A stretch of 64,000 nucleotides of DNA, from NCBI RefSeq assembly GCF_022836845.1, contig NZ_JAJNNZ010000005.1, forward strand, positions 248,001-312,000, read 5' to 3'. Positions 17,902-27,871 of the stretch are shown in pieces (the stretch's first letter is position 1; each line of letters begins with the position of its first letter). The position numbers and the translations under genes were made by a program. This stretch comes from Vibrio gelatinilyticus (lineage in GTDB: Bacteria > Pseudomonadota > Gammaproteobacteria > Enterobacterales > Vibrionaceae). The notes under the pieces were generated by a model, which was not told the origin of the DNA, searched no databases, and was given only the letters and a program-made list of their open reading frames with translations.

Positions 17902-18324
17902 TGATCTAATACTCGATAAAAGTGAGTTGAAAATGGTTGCTGATCATAGATGACTCAAGCCCACTAATGAATAACTTAGTATCAAACAAACCTATAGATT
18001 GACAGAACTCTGACATTTAAAGGAAGATAGACTCATGACGAAGTAATTACAGAGAAACCTCAGCTAACACTCTCATTGGCAAATAAAACATCGATTTTCT
18101 TTAACAGCCTTATCGATAAACCACTCCTATTTAGTATATACAAATCCGATAGTAAAGGCGTATTGCCCTGACAATTATTACCGATCCCACATCACATAAT
18201 GAGCAAACAATCAATGTTGGAGTAAAGCCACGCAAAGTCTGTATTGTCAGTTGCAATTGGCCAATAAAATAGGCAGGCTAAGGTGCATAAAGTTTTGAGG
18301 TTGATTCCATAAGGGAAACAAATT
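17902..18324. other. Divergent control region, no gene seen
   Basis: This 423-bp stretch separates the barrel protein (-) and the DUF2057 gene (+). It is AT-rich and should hold both promoters. I see no convincing coding frame or operator. Confidence 0.5.
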
Positions 18325-18993
18325 ATGAAAGCTCTAAAGATAATTTCACTCGCGATATTAGCCAGTACGAGTAGCATCTCGATGGCACAAGTCACGATTA
18401 AGACTCCTGATACCGTCGATATTTTGTCCGTCAACGCTCAAGAACCTGAGTTTGAATCAGGCGGTTTTTTTTCATCTGGAAAAACAACAATTTTGCCTGA
18501 CGGGACAAACCAAATAGTCTTTCGTTTTGAACCTTATTTCGATGTTAGCCGAGATGAACGCGTTAGTGTGCCAAGCAAAACTATCATCGCTAGGTTTGAT
18601 GCTAAAGACGTCAATCTCACATTAGAAGTCCCTAAATACCTGAACGAGCGCCAGGCTAAGAAAAACATCGACAGCTTTACCTGGACATTGAAAGATGAAA
18701 ATGGACAAGAAATTGCCACACAGCAAGACAAACTTATAAAAGAAGGTATGCAGATTGGTCGCGACTACAGCCGAGAAGCAGAAGACTACAACCGCAAAGG
18801 CGGTGTCGCTGCAATTGCTGCCGCTGGCGTGGTTGCAGCAACACCCGTGACCCTTCCAGCTAGCACCAATGATTTTAGTGGCGCAGCAAACGCATCCACC
18901 GACAGCACCGCAGAAGAGATGCTGATGTTTTGGTATAATAAGGCCGATGCTGACACCAAAGCTCGCTTTAAAGAGTATGTAAACAAACAATAA
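18325..18993 (+). CDS. DUF2057 (UPF0319, YccT-like) exported protein
   Basis: Protein of 222 residues with a signal peptide (about 1-21, ending SISMA-Q). The pattern NQIVFRFEP, then the YxNERQA-type block LEVPKYLNERQAKKN, and the ending EMLMFWYNKADADTKARFKEY match the YccT/UPF0319 family, which ends in a similar WY/WF...ADxxTR motif. It is probably periplasmic. E. coli YccT is reported to affect curli/biofilm regulation; the role here is not established. Confidence 0.85.
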   Translation: MKALKIISLAILASTSSISMAQVTIKTPDTVDILSVNAQEPEFESGGFFSSGKTTILPDGTNQIVFRFEPYFDVSRDERVSVPSKTIIARFDAKDVNLTLEVPKYLNERQAKKNIDSFTWTLKDENGQEIATQQDKLIKEGMQIGRDYSREAEDYNRKGGVAAIAAAGVVAATPVTLPASTNDFSGAANASTDSTAEEMLMFWYNKADADTKARFKEYVNKQ

Positions 18994-19031
18994 TTTTCGC
19001 ACTTGCTCGCCAGAGCAGTTTTGTCTTGAGA

Positions 19032-19055
19032 AGCCGCTGTTGATGCGGCTTTTTT
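19032..19055 (+). terminator. Terminator after DUF2057 gene
   Basis: AGCCGC / GCGGCT stem with a 7-nt loop followed by TTTTTT. It precedes the esterase gene by about 19 bp. Confidence 0.85.
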
Positions 19056-19073
19056 AATTACAAGGAACAACTA

Positions 19074-19682
19074 ATGAAAAAAGTCGTCTTGCTTGGTGAT
19101 AGCCTAACCTACGGTTATGGGTTAGAAAGTGGGGTAAACTGGAGCGATACTCTCACCCACTCATTGGCAGACACATCAGTAGTTAACTGCGGTATACCTG
19201 GTGACACCACCTCTGGTATGTTATCCCGTTTTCAACAACAGGTACTCGTTGTAAAACCTGACGCCGTCGTGATCTTCGGTGGTCTCAATGATCTCCATTG
19301 GAATACTGATATCAGTGTTGTTGCTTCAAACCTTAACGCCATGATCGCTCAGGCTCAATTTGCAGGAATCAAACCCGTTTTGGTCATTACTAGCGCCATT
19401 GACCCGGTGGGCTCATTAGCGATGTTTGGTCACAACCAACAAGCAGTAGAAACGCTTCGCAACTCGGTAAAAAAACTCAGTGAGCAGCACGCACCAAAGA
19501 TCAAGCTGATGTACGGACACGGGCCAACCGCTCTAAAAATCATTGATGCCTATGCCTTATTTGAGCAATATGCTGCGCAAAATGGCTATTCACCCCTTTA
19601 CCAACCTGATGGCATCCATCTTTCTCAGCTTGGTGCGAGCTTAATCGCAGATAAAGTCATTAGTGAATTCCCAATCATCTAA
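19074..19682 (+). CDS. GDSL/SGNH-family esterase
   Basis: Hydrolase of 202 residues with all four SGNH blocks: VVLLGDSLTYGYG (catalytic Ser), NCGIPGDTTSG (Gly), FGGLNDLHW (Asn) and QPDGIHLSQLG (Asp and His). It resembles arylesterase/TesA-type lysophospholipases but lacks a signal peptide, so it is probably cytoplasmic. The substrate may be a lipid or acyl ester. It has its own ribosome site (AAGGAACA) and is closed by a terminator. Confidence 0.9.
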   Translation: MKKVVLLGDSLTYGYGLESGVNWSDTLTHSLADTSVVNCGIPGDTTSGMLSRFQQQVLVVKPDAVVIFGGLNDLHWNTDISVVASNLNAMIAQAQFAGIKPVLVITSAIDPVGSLAMFGHNQQAVETLRNSVKKLSEQHAPKIKLMYGHGPTALKIIDAYALFEQYAAQNGYSPLYQPDGIHLSQLGASLIADKVISEFPII

Positions 19683-19686
19683 ATTA

Positions 19687-19714
19687 AAAACAGCCAGCAT
19701 AAGCTGGCTGTCTT
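19687..19714. terminator. Bidirectional terminator between esterase and transporter
   Basis: CAGCCAGC-ATAA-GCTGGCTG stem with AAAAA on the left and TCTTT on the right, lying between convergent genes. Confidence 0.85.
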
Positions 19715-19731
19715 TATCATGTCAAAATGTA

Positions 19732-21120
19732 CTAAGCCCAGAATGTAAAGGCTATCAGTGTTAAGGCTCCAATACAGGCCATATTCACCAAAATACCAAT
19801 CTTCATCATTTCTTTCTGTTCTATATGTCCTGAAGCAAACACAATCGCATTGGGTGGTGTCGCAACTGGTAACATAAACGCGCACGACGCAGCCACTGCA
19901 ATGAGCACAGATAAGATCACTGGTGACATACCCAAAGCCTCGGCAACACTCGCAAATACAGGAATAAGCAAAGCCGCACTGGCAGTATTACTGGCAAACT
20001 CAGTTAAAAAGACCACAAAGGCTGCGATGACCAACACGGTGATAAACAATCCTAGATGCGAAATCAGCGCACTCAATTCGTTCGCCAAAAACACGCTGGT
20101 TCCCGTTGCTTTGAGAATATTACTCAAACAAATACCACCTCCGAACAGTAGCAATACCCCCCAATCGGCTGTCTTCTCAATGTCTTTCCAATGCACAACT
20201 CGAGCAAAGTTTACGGCAACTATCGCGCACAAAGCGACAATCGTGTCGAACTTGGCGTAGCCACCTAACATAGCATTGATAGGTTTACTGAAGACCCAAA
20301 ACAAAACCGTCAATGCAAAGATCAGCAATGTCACCACTTTCCCTTTATCCCAATTTACAGGTTCGTGGCTTATCTCAAATTCACCATCCAATTTTGGCTT
20401 TAAGACGAAATACAGTAACGACAACGCAATCGGCATTAAAAGGATAGCGGCAGGCACCCCAAACGCCATCCAATCTGTGAATGTTAAGCCAACTTCAGCG
20501 GCAGCAATGGCATTCGGTGGGCTACCCACCATAGTGGCGATACCGCCGATACTAGCCGAATAAGCAATGCCCAATAACACAAACACATAAGTATTATGCC
20601 CGCTCTCTTCATTGACCTTGCTCAGCACGCCAAGCACTAGAGGCAACATCATTGCAGTTGTGGCGGTGTTGCTGATCCACATGGATAGTCCTGCCGTCAC
20701 ACCAAAAAGCATAAACACAGCGACACTCATTTTGCCTTTAGCCAAAACCAATACTTTATCGGCAATCACCTTATCGAGTCCCTGACGGTGCATCGCTGCT
20801 GCAAGAGCAAAACCGCCAAGAAACAAGAAAATGATTGAATTTGCGAAGTTGTTGAGGGCGGTTTGGGTACTAAAAACCCCCGTCAACACAGCGACGATGG
20901 GCACCAATACGGCTGTTACGGTAACGTGTAATGCTTCGGTTAACCATAGTACGGCAATAAAAGCGAGAATGCTGATCCCTAACACCACATTCGGTTCAAA
21001 CGGTAATGTATAGTAAAGGACACAAAACAGGGCTAAGTCGGCGAGAATAATGATGCTATTACGGTTAAAGAACCATTCTCGCGTATTGGATGGAAGTGGG
21101 ACACTATCGTTTCGATTCAT
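19732..21120 (-). CDS. DASS-family sodium/anion symporter
   Basis: Inner-membrane transporter of 462 residues in the SLC13/DASS family. Both signature SNT motifs are visible: [15 protein letters not shown] and [12 protein letters not shown], which hold sodium and carboxylate. The family co-transports Na+ with di- or tricarboxylates (succinate, citrate) or sulfate. The first ATG at 21120 is preferred to TTG at 21141 because AGGA lies 10 nt ahead. It is a single gene; the substrate cannot be decided. Confidence 0.9.
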   Translation of the reverse strand: MNRNDSVPLPSNTREWFFNRNSIIILADLALFCVLYYTLPFEPNVVLGISILAFIAVLWLTEALHVTVTAVLVPIVAVLTGVFSTQTALNNFANSIIFLFLGGFALAAAMHRQGLDKVIADKVLVLAKGKMSVAVFMLFGVTAGLSMWISNTATTAMMLPLVLGVLSKVNEESGHNTYVFVLLGIAYSASIGGIATMVGSPPNAIAAAEVGLTFTDWMAFGVPAAILLMPIALSLLYFVLKPKLDGEFEISHEPVNWDKGKVVTLLIFALTVLFWVFSKPINAMLGGYAKFDTIVALCAIVAVNFARVVHWKDIEKTADWGVLLLFGGGICLSNILKATGTSVFLANELSALISHLGLFITVLVIAAFVVFLTEFASNTASAALLIPVFASVAEALGMSPVILSVLIAVAASCAFMLPVATPPNAIVFASGHIEQKEMMKIGILVNMACIGALTLIAFTFWA

Positions 21121-21402
21121 TGTAATGGCTTCCTTTTGCAAAGGGGAAGTTTTCCCGTTACCACAAGTGGAACCAATTCACGAAAGCGGCTTACGAAAGA
21201 AAGCAAACCAAAGTGTTGTCAGGCTGAGGGCTAGATATTCGCAATTGAACCTTGTGGGATCACCGTCATGATCCCACATAATCAACTAACCCCATAACAA
21301 GGCATTACCATTTTGTTAACCACATCAAAATTATGGGTATATCGTAGCCATCACTTTTATAATGAGCCATGGCACAGTGGTAATGATGCCCTGTATACGG
21401 TG

Positions 21403-22086
21403 TTACAAGTTTGCCATAATCTTTTCCGCAACGGATTCAGAACTGGCAGGGTTTTGCCCAGTAATCAATAGGCCATCTTGGATTGCGAGGACATTCCAGT
21501 CATCCACTTTTTGGTATTCACCACCAAGTTTTTTAAGCTCGTCTTCAAGTAAGAACGGAACCACCTCGGTCAACGCTACAGCTTCCTCTTCCGAATTACT
21601 AAACCCCGTCACCGCGCGACCTTTCACAATTGGCTCTCCCTGTAAATCTTTTGCATTTAGTAACGCTGCGCTCGCATGACATACTGCGCCAACAGGTTTT
21701 TCTTGCTGTAACGCGGTTTCGATAAGTTGTATCGAATCTTTGTCATCAACCAAATCCCAAAGCGGTCCGTGCCCACCCGGATAGAACACAGCATCATAGT
21801 CTTTTACTGACACATCACTTAGTTTTAGCGTTGTGGCCAACTGCTTTTGACCAGCCTCATCAGCATCAAAACGTCGAGTTGCGTCGGTTTGAAAATCCGG
21901 TAATTCACTGTTGGGATCAATTGGAGGCTGTCCGCCTGCTGGAGAGGCCAACGTGACTTCAGCTCCTGCATCCAAAAATACGTAGTAGGGAGCGGCAAAC
22001 TCTTCTACCCAAAAACCTGTCTTATGCCCTGTATTGCCAAGCTCAGAATGTGACGTTAAAACCACGAGTATTTTCTTTTTAGTCAT
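21403..22086 (-). CDS. DJ-1/PfpI-family protein (Hsp31-like)
   Basis: Class I glutamine amidotransferase-like protein of 227 residues. The nucleophile elbow is AVCHASAALL with its Cys, VFYPGGHGPLWDL supplies the oxyanion part, and the early Glu lies in the EVTLASPAGG region. Members act as glyoxalase III, chaperone or protein deglycase. It is divergent from a LysR gene (distance 133 bp to the chosen start) that probably controls it. Confidence 0.9.
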   Translation of the reverse strand: MTKKKILVVLTSHSELGNTGHKTGFWVEEFAAPYYVFLDAGAEVTLASPAGGQPPIDPNSELPDFQTDATRRFDADEAGQKQLATTLKLSDVSVKDYDAVFYPGGHGPLWDLVDDKDSIQLIETALQQEKPVGAVCHASAALLNAKDLQGEPIVKGRAVTGFSNSEEEAVALTEVVPFLLEDELKKLGGEYQKVDDWNVLAIQDGLLITGQNPASSESVAEKIMANL

Positions 22087-22177
22087 CTGCTGTTCCTTTA
22101 TCTAATCTCCGATCGATTGACTACCAGCTTAGTTAGGAAAATCAAAATGAACAATGCAGTATATTTTTGCTATTATG

Positions 22178-22201
22178 TATCAATTATTGAAACAATTGAT
22201 A
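22178..22201. promoter_or_regulatory. LysR-box dyad before the regulator gene
   Basis: A perfect 8-bp inverted repeat, TATCAATT-N8-AATTGATA, with ATC..GAT ends typical of LysR boxes. A -10-like TATTAT lies at 22171-22176. It sits between the PfpI and LysR genes. Confidence 0.6.
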
Positions 22202-22219
22202 CGGGATTCGATAGCAGAG

Positions 22220-23116
22220 ATGGATGTTTCGTTCGAACAGCTTAAGAGCATGGTGGTGTTTGCTGAAGTGGCCAATCAAGGCAGCTTTACGGCCGCTGCC
22301 AAAAAACTGAATTTGACTCGCGCAGTTGTCAGCTATCATGTAAAAAAACTCGAAAGTCAACTAGGGATGAAGCTACTCAATCGAACGACGCGCTCGATTT
22401 CGTTAACTGAGGCCGGTAAGGTATATTTTGATAACTGTCAGGTCATTTCTCAACAAGCAATAGCGGCTCAACATACCATCGAAAACTTCAAAAATGAGCC
22501 TCAAGGCTTACTAAAAATCACTTGCCCTGTGAATGTTGGTCTGCAACTGATTGTTCCAGCATTAAATCAATTTAGGCGACTCTACCCTAATATTGAACTC
22601 GACGTAAAACTCACCGACGAGGTCGTCAATATTATTCAAGATGGAATTGATCTCGCCATCCGTGGAGCGCCTTTGAAAGACTCGGGTATGCAAGCTACCC
22701 ATCTTGCAACGATGGCAACCTGTTTGTGCGCATCACCGGAGTACTTGAGAAAGCATGGACGACCACAACACCCTACTGACCTCTCATCTCATCATTGGGT
22801 GCTCTATCAGCTGAGTAGCAGTACCATCGAGCTTAAGCAAGGCAACCGTTCGTTCAGTATCCAAGCAAAAGGGGCGGTTTCCACCAATAATGCCGCCGCA
22901 AGAACAGCTTTTGTTGAAGGTGGACAAGGATTAGGACGTATTCCAGAATACGACGCAATGCCCAAAATTTCCCAAGGTAAGTTAGAACAAGTACTCACTG
23001 ACTACACCGCTCCCAATATCAATGTTTATGGTGTATTTCCGCCGGGTACTTCTTCAGCAAAAAAACTGCGTTTGTTACTCGACTACCTGAAAGAAGCTCT
23101 GCGTTCGCCACTATAA
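22220..23116 (+). CDS. LysR-family transcriptional regulator
   Basis: Regulator of 298 residues (MDVSFEQLKSMVVFAEV; HTH with NQGSFTAAAKKLNLTRAVVSYHVKKLE) and a C-terminal effector domain (ATCLCASPEYL, GQGLGRIPEYD). The upstream start at 22154 would place a -10 box and operator dyad inside the gene, so 22220 is preferred. It probably regulates the divergent DJ-1/PfpI gene. It resembles the large AcoR/CrgA-type subgroup. Confidence 0.9.
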   Translation: MDVSFEQLKSMVVFAEVANQGSFTAAAKKLNLTRAVVSYHVKKLESQLGMKLLNRTTRSISLTEAGKVYFDNCQVISQQAIAAQHTIENFKNEPQGLLKITCPVNVGLQLIVPALNQFRRLYPNIELDVKLTDEVVNIIQDGIDLAIRGAPLKDSGMQATHLATMATCLCASPEYLRKHGRPQHPTDLSSHHWVLYQLSSSTIELKQGNRSFSIQAKGAVSTNNAAARTAFVEGGQGLGRIPEYDAMPKISQGKLEQVLTDYTAPNINVYGVFPPGTSSAKKLRLLLDYLKEALRSPL

Positions 23117-23228
23117 TGACTCTGTTTGCAATCCACTCCTTTTGCACTTCATTACGTGGTGATTCTTGCGATATACCCAGACGTTGACGACACTGTGAGA
23201 ATACTCACCCACTCTTGCTAGGTATTCC

Positions 23229-24989
23229 ATGTTTGGCAAAATACCCTCGATATTAACGATGCTGATGACAACGTGGTTGTTCAGCACCTTAACGTACGCC
23301 GCTGAACAGGCTGCAGACGCATTCGCACCCGAGTCATCAACGGGTATCACGGATCAGAAATTGGTCATTGCGAAACATTGGATGGTAACTGCGGCCAACC
23401 CAATTGCAGCCAAGACGGGGGCCGACGTTTTAGCGCGTGGTGGTAATGCCATTGATGCAATGGTGGCTGTACAGCTCATGCTTGGATTGGTCGAACCCCA
23501 ATCGAGCGGTATTGGTGGTGGCTCTTTTCTGGTCTATTGGGATGAGAAAAGTCAGCGACTTACTACATTTGATGGTCGTGAAACTGCGCCTTTGCAAGCT
23601 CACGGAAACCTGTTTCTGAATGAGCAAGGCAAACCAATGGAATTCTATGACGCGGTGGTCGGAGGCCGCTCAGTCGCCACGCCGGGTACTGTAGCTCTGC
23701 TTTGGCATACCCATCAAAAATATGGCAAGTTAGACTGGTCATCGCTGATCGAACCCGTGATCACTACAGCCCAAAATGGTTTTCCTATTAGCGCGCGATT
23801 GGCCACTCTAATTGAAAAAGACAAAGCATTTCTATCTCGCTACCCCGATACCAGACAATACTTCTTTCACTCGGATGGGCAGCCCAAATCACAGGGGATC
23901 GTGTTAAAAAATTCGGCCTATGCCAATACCCTGGCCTTACTTTCAAAAAACGGCATCTCAGGCTTTTATCGCGGTGAAGTGGCTCAGTCTATTGTCAACG
24001 CGGTCACTCATGCACAAGACAATCCTGGCCTACTAAACAAGCAAGATCTTATGCAATATCAGGTCATTGAAAGAGAGCCTGTTTGTGCACCCTATAAGCA
24101 ATATCAGGTCTGTGGCATGGGGCCACCGAGCAGTGGCGCTATTGCCATCGGGCAAATCATGATGACCATTGCCCCATTTGAACTGGATAAATCCAATGCG
24201 GACAACCTAACCAGCTGGCAAATTCTCGCAGAAGCATCTCGTTTGGCATTCGCTGATCGTGGATTGCATGCTGCTGATAGTGACTTCTACCCAGTCCCCG
24301 TCACCGGGCTACTTGACCAAAACTACGTGCGATCACGCAGCGAACTCATCAAGCCTAATAAAGCCCTGAAAAAGGTATCTCCTGGCACCCCTCCCGACAC
24401 CTTAGTTAATCAGGCGAGTGTAGGGAGCACTCTAGAATTGCCATCCACGTCGCATTTCAATATTGTGGATGCTAATGGCAACGTAGTTTCTATGACCTCT
24501 TCAATCGAGAATGTCTTTGGTTCTCGCCTAATGGCGAGTGGATTTTTACTCAATAATGAGCTCACCGACTTTTCATTTGTGGCGACGAAAAATGGCCTGC
24601 CTGTCGCAAACCGTATCGAAGCAGGTAAACGACCACGCTCATCCATGTCACCCACTATTGTCATGAAAAACGATAACCCCTACCTCGCCATTGGTTCACC
24701 CGGCGGCAGTCGCATCATTGGCTACGTTGCGCAAAGTCTTGTCGCCCACCTTGATTGGAATTTGGATATTCAGAAGGCGATAAACCAACCGAAAATGATC
24801 AATCGATTCGGTGAAATGGATATTGAGATCAACACCCCACTTGCGAACTACGCCACACAATTTGAAAGCATGGGCTATCGGGTCAAGATCCGCGACCTTA
24901 ACTCAGGGTTACATGCGATTCGAATTACAGACGAGGGATTGGAAGGCGCTGCGGATCCACGCCGAGAGGGTGTTGCCATTGGGCGTTAA
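23229..24989 (+). CDS. ggt: Gamma-glutamyltransferase (proenzyme)
   Basis: Periplasmic N-terminal nucleophile hydrolase of 586 residues. A signal peptide (about 1-24, ending LTYA) precedes the large subunit. The autocleavage Thr lies in PSTSHFNIVDANGNVVS, and the small subunit shows the oxyanion and binding blocks (SPGGSRIIGYV). The Arg in FDGRETAP binds the gamma-glutamyl carboxylate. It cleaves glutathione and transfers gamma-glutamyl groups. Length is normal. A weak terminator lies downstream. Confidence 0.96.
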   Translation: MFGKIPSILTMLMTTWLFSTLTYAAEQAADAFAPESSTGITDQKLVIAKHWMVTAANPIAAKTGADVLARGGNAIDAMVAVQLMLGLVEPQSSGIGGGSFLVYWDEKSQRLTTFDGRETAPLQAHGNLFLNEQGKPMEFYDAVVGGRSVATPGTVALLWHTHQKYGKLDWSSLIEPVITTAQNGFPISARLATLIEKDKAFLSRYPDTRQYFFHSDGQPKSQGIVLKNSAYANTLALLSKNGISGFYRGEVAQSIVNAVTHAQDNPGLLNKQDLMQYQVIEREPVCAPYKQYQVCGMGPPSSGAIAIGQIMMTIAPFELDKSNADNLTSWQILAEASRLAFADRGLHAADSDFYPVPVTGLLDQNYVRSRSELIKPNKALKKVSPGTPPDTLVNQASVGSTLELPSTSHFNIVDANGNVVSMTSSIENVFGSRLMASGFLLNNELTDFSFVATKNGLPVANRIEAGKRPRSSMSPTIVMKNDNPYLAIGSPGGSRIIGYVAQSLVAHLDWNLDIQKAINQPKMINRFGEMDIEINTPLANYATQFESMGYRVKIRDLNSGLHAIRITDEGLEGAADPRREGVAIGR

Positions 24990-25001
24990 GGCGTGCATTA
25001 T

Positions 25002-25050
25002 TTGCGCAGAAATCAGTCTGTAGCATGACTTATCTGCGCAATTGCCTTTT
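25002..25050. terminator. Possible bidirectional terminator
   Basis: TTGCGCAGA / TCTGCGCAA arms with a 22-nt loop, followed by TTGCCTTTT. They lie between the convergent ggt and hydrolase genes; the loop is long. Confidence 0.5.
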
Positions 25051-25056
25051 CTGGTG

Positions 25057-25923
25057 TTATTTTTGATTTTGATGGGTCGATATTAAGCGATCAAAACTCT
25101 GTTTGGCCTGTTCACAATGCATAACCCTACCATGCCCTTGACCTTGAGTTGTCACAAGCTCAACCCTTGGCATTTCATCTGACGCTTTAAGCGAAACACT
25201 GTGCTTGGTGAAACGGTCTTTCTCATCATGAACAATAATTGTCGAAGCTGCGCGCTGTTTCAGTTTGCCATACGGGTCAATCGACTGGATTGGGTACTTG
25301 TAGGTGTCTTCTATTTCACCAACCACCGCTTCGAATAAGCGCATTGAGTAGCCCGACTTAGCCACGCTGCCAAATAGGTTATCAACATAATCTAATACCG
25401 GGGCAATCAATAGCATAGGTACTGATTCTAATTTCGCATGACGACACTCAAGCGCAGCGGCTGTCCCCATACTGTGTCCGATCAATCCTGCGACATTATC
25501 TTCATTGTCTAATATTCCCTCCAGCCCAGCCACAAATGCCGGAACATGGCCATGATTGCCCTCACTGGCACCGTGTGCCGGGTGATCATAAGCCAATGCG
25601 GTATAACCCATACTGGCGATATGCTCCATCAAAGGAAAGAACTGACTCGATGTACCGGACCAGCCATGCGTCAAGATCCACACCGGTCCGGTGCCCAGGC
25701 GATAGGTTTTTAACTCACCTTCTGCCGTCGCAATGCTGCCGATAGTTAGTCCGTCTGGCTGAGTATTCTTCGGTTTAGAGCGCACAGGCGTCAGCAGTAA
25801 ATTTCGAGCGGTTCGCTTAGCGTGATTTGGGGCTATGCGATGGTGTAAGCGGGTCGTTACGTTAATCATGCTTCGTTTAAAATTAAACTTCTTCGATGTA
25901 TTGAAGTAAATCTTGTCACTCAT
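25057..25923 (-). CDS. Alpha/beta hydrolase
   Basis: Serine hydrolase of 288 residues. The oxyanion motif is LTHGWSGTSSQF, the nucleophile elbow LIGHSMGTA, the acid IVHDEKDRFT, and the catalytic His lies near GQGHGRVMH. No signal peptide is apparent. It is downstream of a TetR gene on the same strand (87-bp gap) and may be in its regulon. The substrate is unknown. Confidence 0.88.
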   Translation of the reverse strand: MSDKIYFNTSKKFNFKRSMINVTTRLHHRIAPNHAKRTARNLLLTPVRSKPKNTQPDGLTIGSIATAEGELKTYRLGTGPVWILTHGWSGTSSQFFPLMEHIASMGYTALAYDHPAHGASEGNHGHVPAFVAGLEGILDNEDNVAGLIGHSMGTAAALECRHAKLESVPMLLIAPVLDYVDNLFGSVAKSGYSMRLFEAVVGEIEDTYKYPIQSIDPYGKLKQRAASTIIVHDEKDRFTKHSVSLKASDEMPRVELVTTQGQGHGRVMHCEQAKQSFDRLISTHQNQK

Positions 25924-26010
25924 TCTGTTATCCTCACTTTCTCTTTTTCACGCTTTTAGAACGAGCGTGCTTTTTTATAATAAATCGAACCCAACCATAA
26001 GGTCGCGTTG

Positions 26011-26619
26011 CTATTTGTTACTGACGTGCCAACCAGACAATAAGGTCTCGACGCTTTTCCAAAATCTTGCACTGCTTTCTTCTTTACCAACCAAAGAGTA
26101 AAACAGATGCGCACTCAAATAGTGACCGTACAGCTCAAAGGCCGCCTGCTTAGCGTCTAGGTCACAGTGAAACTCCCCTATTTCTATTCCTTTTTGTATT
26201 TGAATAGTAAGGTAAGTAATCCACTGTTTCACCGCTTGCTTTAGCGCAATCTGCAGTTCATCGTCCTGGCTATCTTTCCAGGCATCAAGAAACATACAGC
26301 TCCCTTGAAATGAGTGATTCCAGGTCATCCAGTTATCCAGAAGGTGGTGGATTTTTTCCTGATAACTTAGAGAGTTCTCGACGCGTACAGGGGCAATGAC
26401 GCGTTGTAAAAACACGCGGTTAGCTTGCTCTACAACGGCAATTTGTAAGTTGATTTTAGAGTTGAAGTGAGCAAAAAGCCCACTTTTTGACATACCACAG
26501 AGCTTGGCCAGCTCTCCTACCGTCAGACTTTCCAAACCAAACTGGCTGGCAAACTCAAATGCCTGATCCAAGATGTGTTCTTTCGTAATTCGTCCCTTAC
26601 CCACAAACAGCCTATTCAT
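26011..26619 (-). CDS. TetR-family transcriptional regulator
   Basis: Regulator of 202 residues from the ATG at 26619 (MNRLFVGKGRITKEHILDQAFE), with an HTH at about 10-55 (LTVGELAKLCGMSKSGLFAHF). The C-terminal ligand domain resembles TetR_C_6-type proteins. Its neighbours are a co-directional alpha/beta hydrolase and a divergent AEC transporter. It probably represses one or both. Confidence 0.9.
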   Translation of the reverse strand: MNRLFVGKGRITKEHILDQAFEFASQFGLESLTVGELAKLCGMSKSGLFAHFNSKINLQIAVVEQANRVFLQRVIAPVRVENSLSYQEKIHHLLDNWMTWNHSFQGSCMFLDAWKDSQDDELQIALKQAVKQWITYLTIQIQKGIEIGEFHCDLDAKQAAFELYGHYLSAHLFYSLVGKEESSARFWKSVETLLSGWHVSNK

Positions 26620-26745
26620 TGCGCAACTAAGAGTTAACAATAGCACGATCGTTCTATTATTCAATTGTCATTTATTGAATAGTCAAACTGTGAAAGAATC
26701 TCCCTTTATTCGTCAGACACTTAATCAGTCGCTTGAGAGCCCTAT

Positions 26746-27702
26746 ATGATTTCTATGATGGACCAATTATTGTTTTCAGCATCCATTACAGGACCTATTT
26801 TCCTGATGTTGGCTCTTGGCGTAATTTTGAAAAGAGTGGGTCTTATCAACGAGAATTTCATTGAGGTTGCATCCAAGCTTGTATTTCAGGTGACTTTGCC
26901 CGCTATGTTGTTTCTTAGCATCGTAGGATCTGAACATAACTTTGCCGCAGGAAGCGCTTTTGTTGGCTACGGGCTGATTGCCAATATCCTCTTTTTCTTC
27001 TTTACCACCCTGAGTGCCCGCTTATTCTTTAAACACTCCAATGATAAAGGCGTCATCATTCAAGGCGGCTTTCGAGCCAATACCGCCATTATCGCACTGG
27101 CCTATGTGGCCAACGCTTACGGGGATGAAGGCGTTGCATTAGCGGCAGTATACGTGGCTGCAACAACTGTTCTGTATAATATTCAGGCTGTGATTGCCTT
27201 ATCTCCCAAAGGTCAGGACTCCAAAAGCCAGGCGACGAAAGTAATTGTAAAAACCCTGACGAAAAATCCACTGATCATTGCGATCTTACTTGGAGTCGCC
27301 GTCTATTGGCTGTCACTTCCTATCCCCGATATGGTCGTCGATGCCGGACAATACTTTGCAAACATGACGCTGCCACTCGCCCTTTTGTGCACAGGAGGAT
27401 CGCTCGACGTGAGAGCATTGCGCCATGAACAAGGCCCTTCATGGTTTGCCACCAGTTATAAGTTAATGATTGGCCCCATATTGATTACACTTGGAGCCTA
27501 CCTATTCGGCTTTAGAGGCATCGAACTTGGCATTCTTTTTTTTATGAACGCTGCACCTACCGCAGCTGCGAGCTACGTAATGGCGCGTTCAATGGGAGGC
27601 AACGCACGTCTCGCTGCCAATATTATCGCCCTCACGACGGTTTTGTCCGTCTTTAGCTGCACCTTGGGCATATTTGTATTGACTAACTTAAGTTTGATGT
27701 AG
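26746..27702 (+). CDS. AEC-family transporter
   Basis: Ten-segment inner-membrane carrier of 318 residues in the auxin efflux carrier family, with the two hydrophobic five-helix halves expected. LPAMLFLSIV and NAAPTAAASYVMARSMGG resemble bacterial malonate/malate permeases. It is divergent from the TetR gene. The substrate is unknown; organic acids are typical. Confidence 0.88.
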   Translation: MISMMDQLLFSASITGPIFLMLALGVILKRVGLINENFIEVASKLVFQVTLPAMLFLSIVGSEHNFAAGSAFVGYGLIANILFFFFTTLSARLFFKHSNDKGVIIQGGFRANTAIIALAYVANAYGDEGVALAAVYVAATTVLYNIQAVIALSPKGQDSKSQATKVIVKTLTKNPLIIAILLGVAVYWLSLPIPDMVVDAGQYFANMTLPLALLCTGGSLDVRALRHEQGPSWFATSYKLMIGPILITLGAYLFGFRGIELGILFFMNAAPTAAASYVMARSMGGNARLAANIIALTTVLSVFSCTLGIFVLTNLSLM

Positions 27703-27871
27703 GTCTCTAATGTCGATTTTGCACAATGTTTCATCGAACCATTTTGGGAGCAGGTTCAAATAGACATGACTCTGTAATTAGTAACCTTCTTAGCATTGAT
27801 TTAAAGCATTTACTCAAGTGTTTGATGTGATAACGTAACGTACAACTTTATCTTATTCTTTTTTTTGTTTT

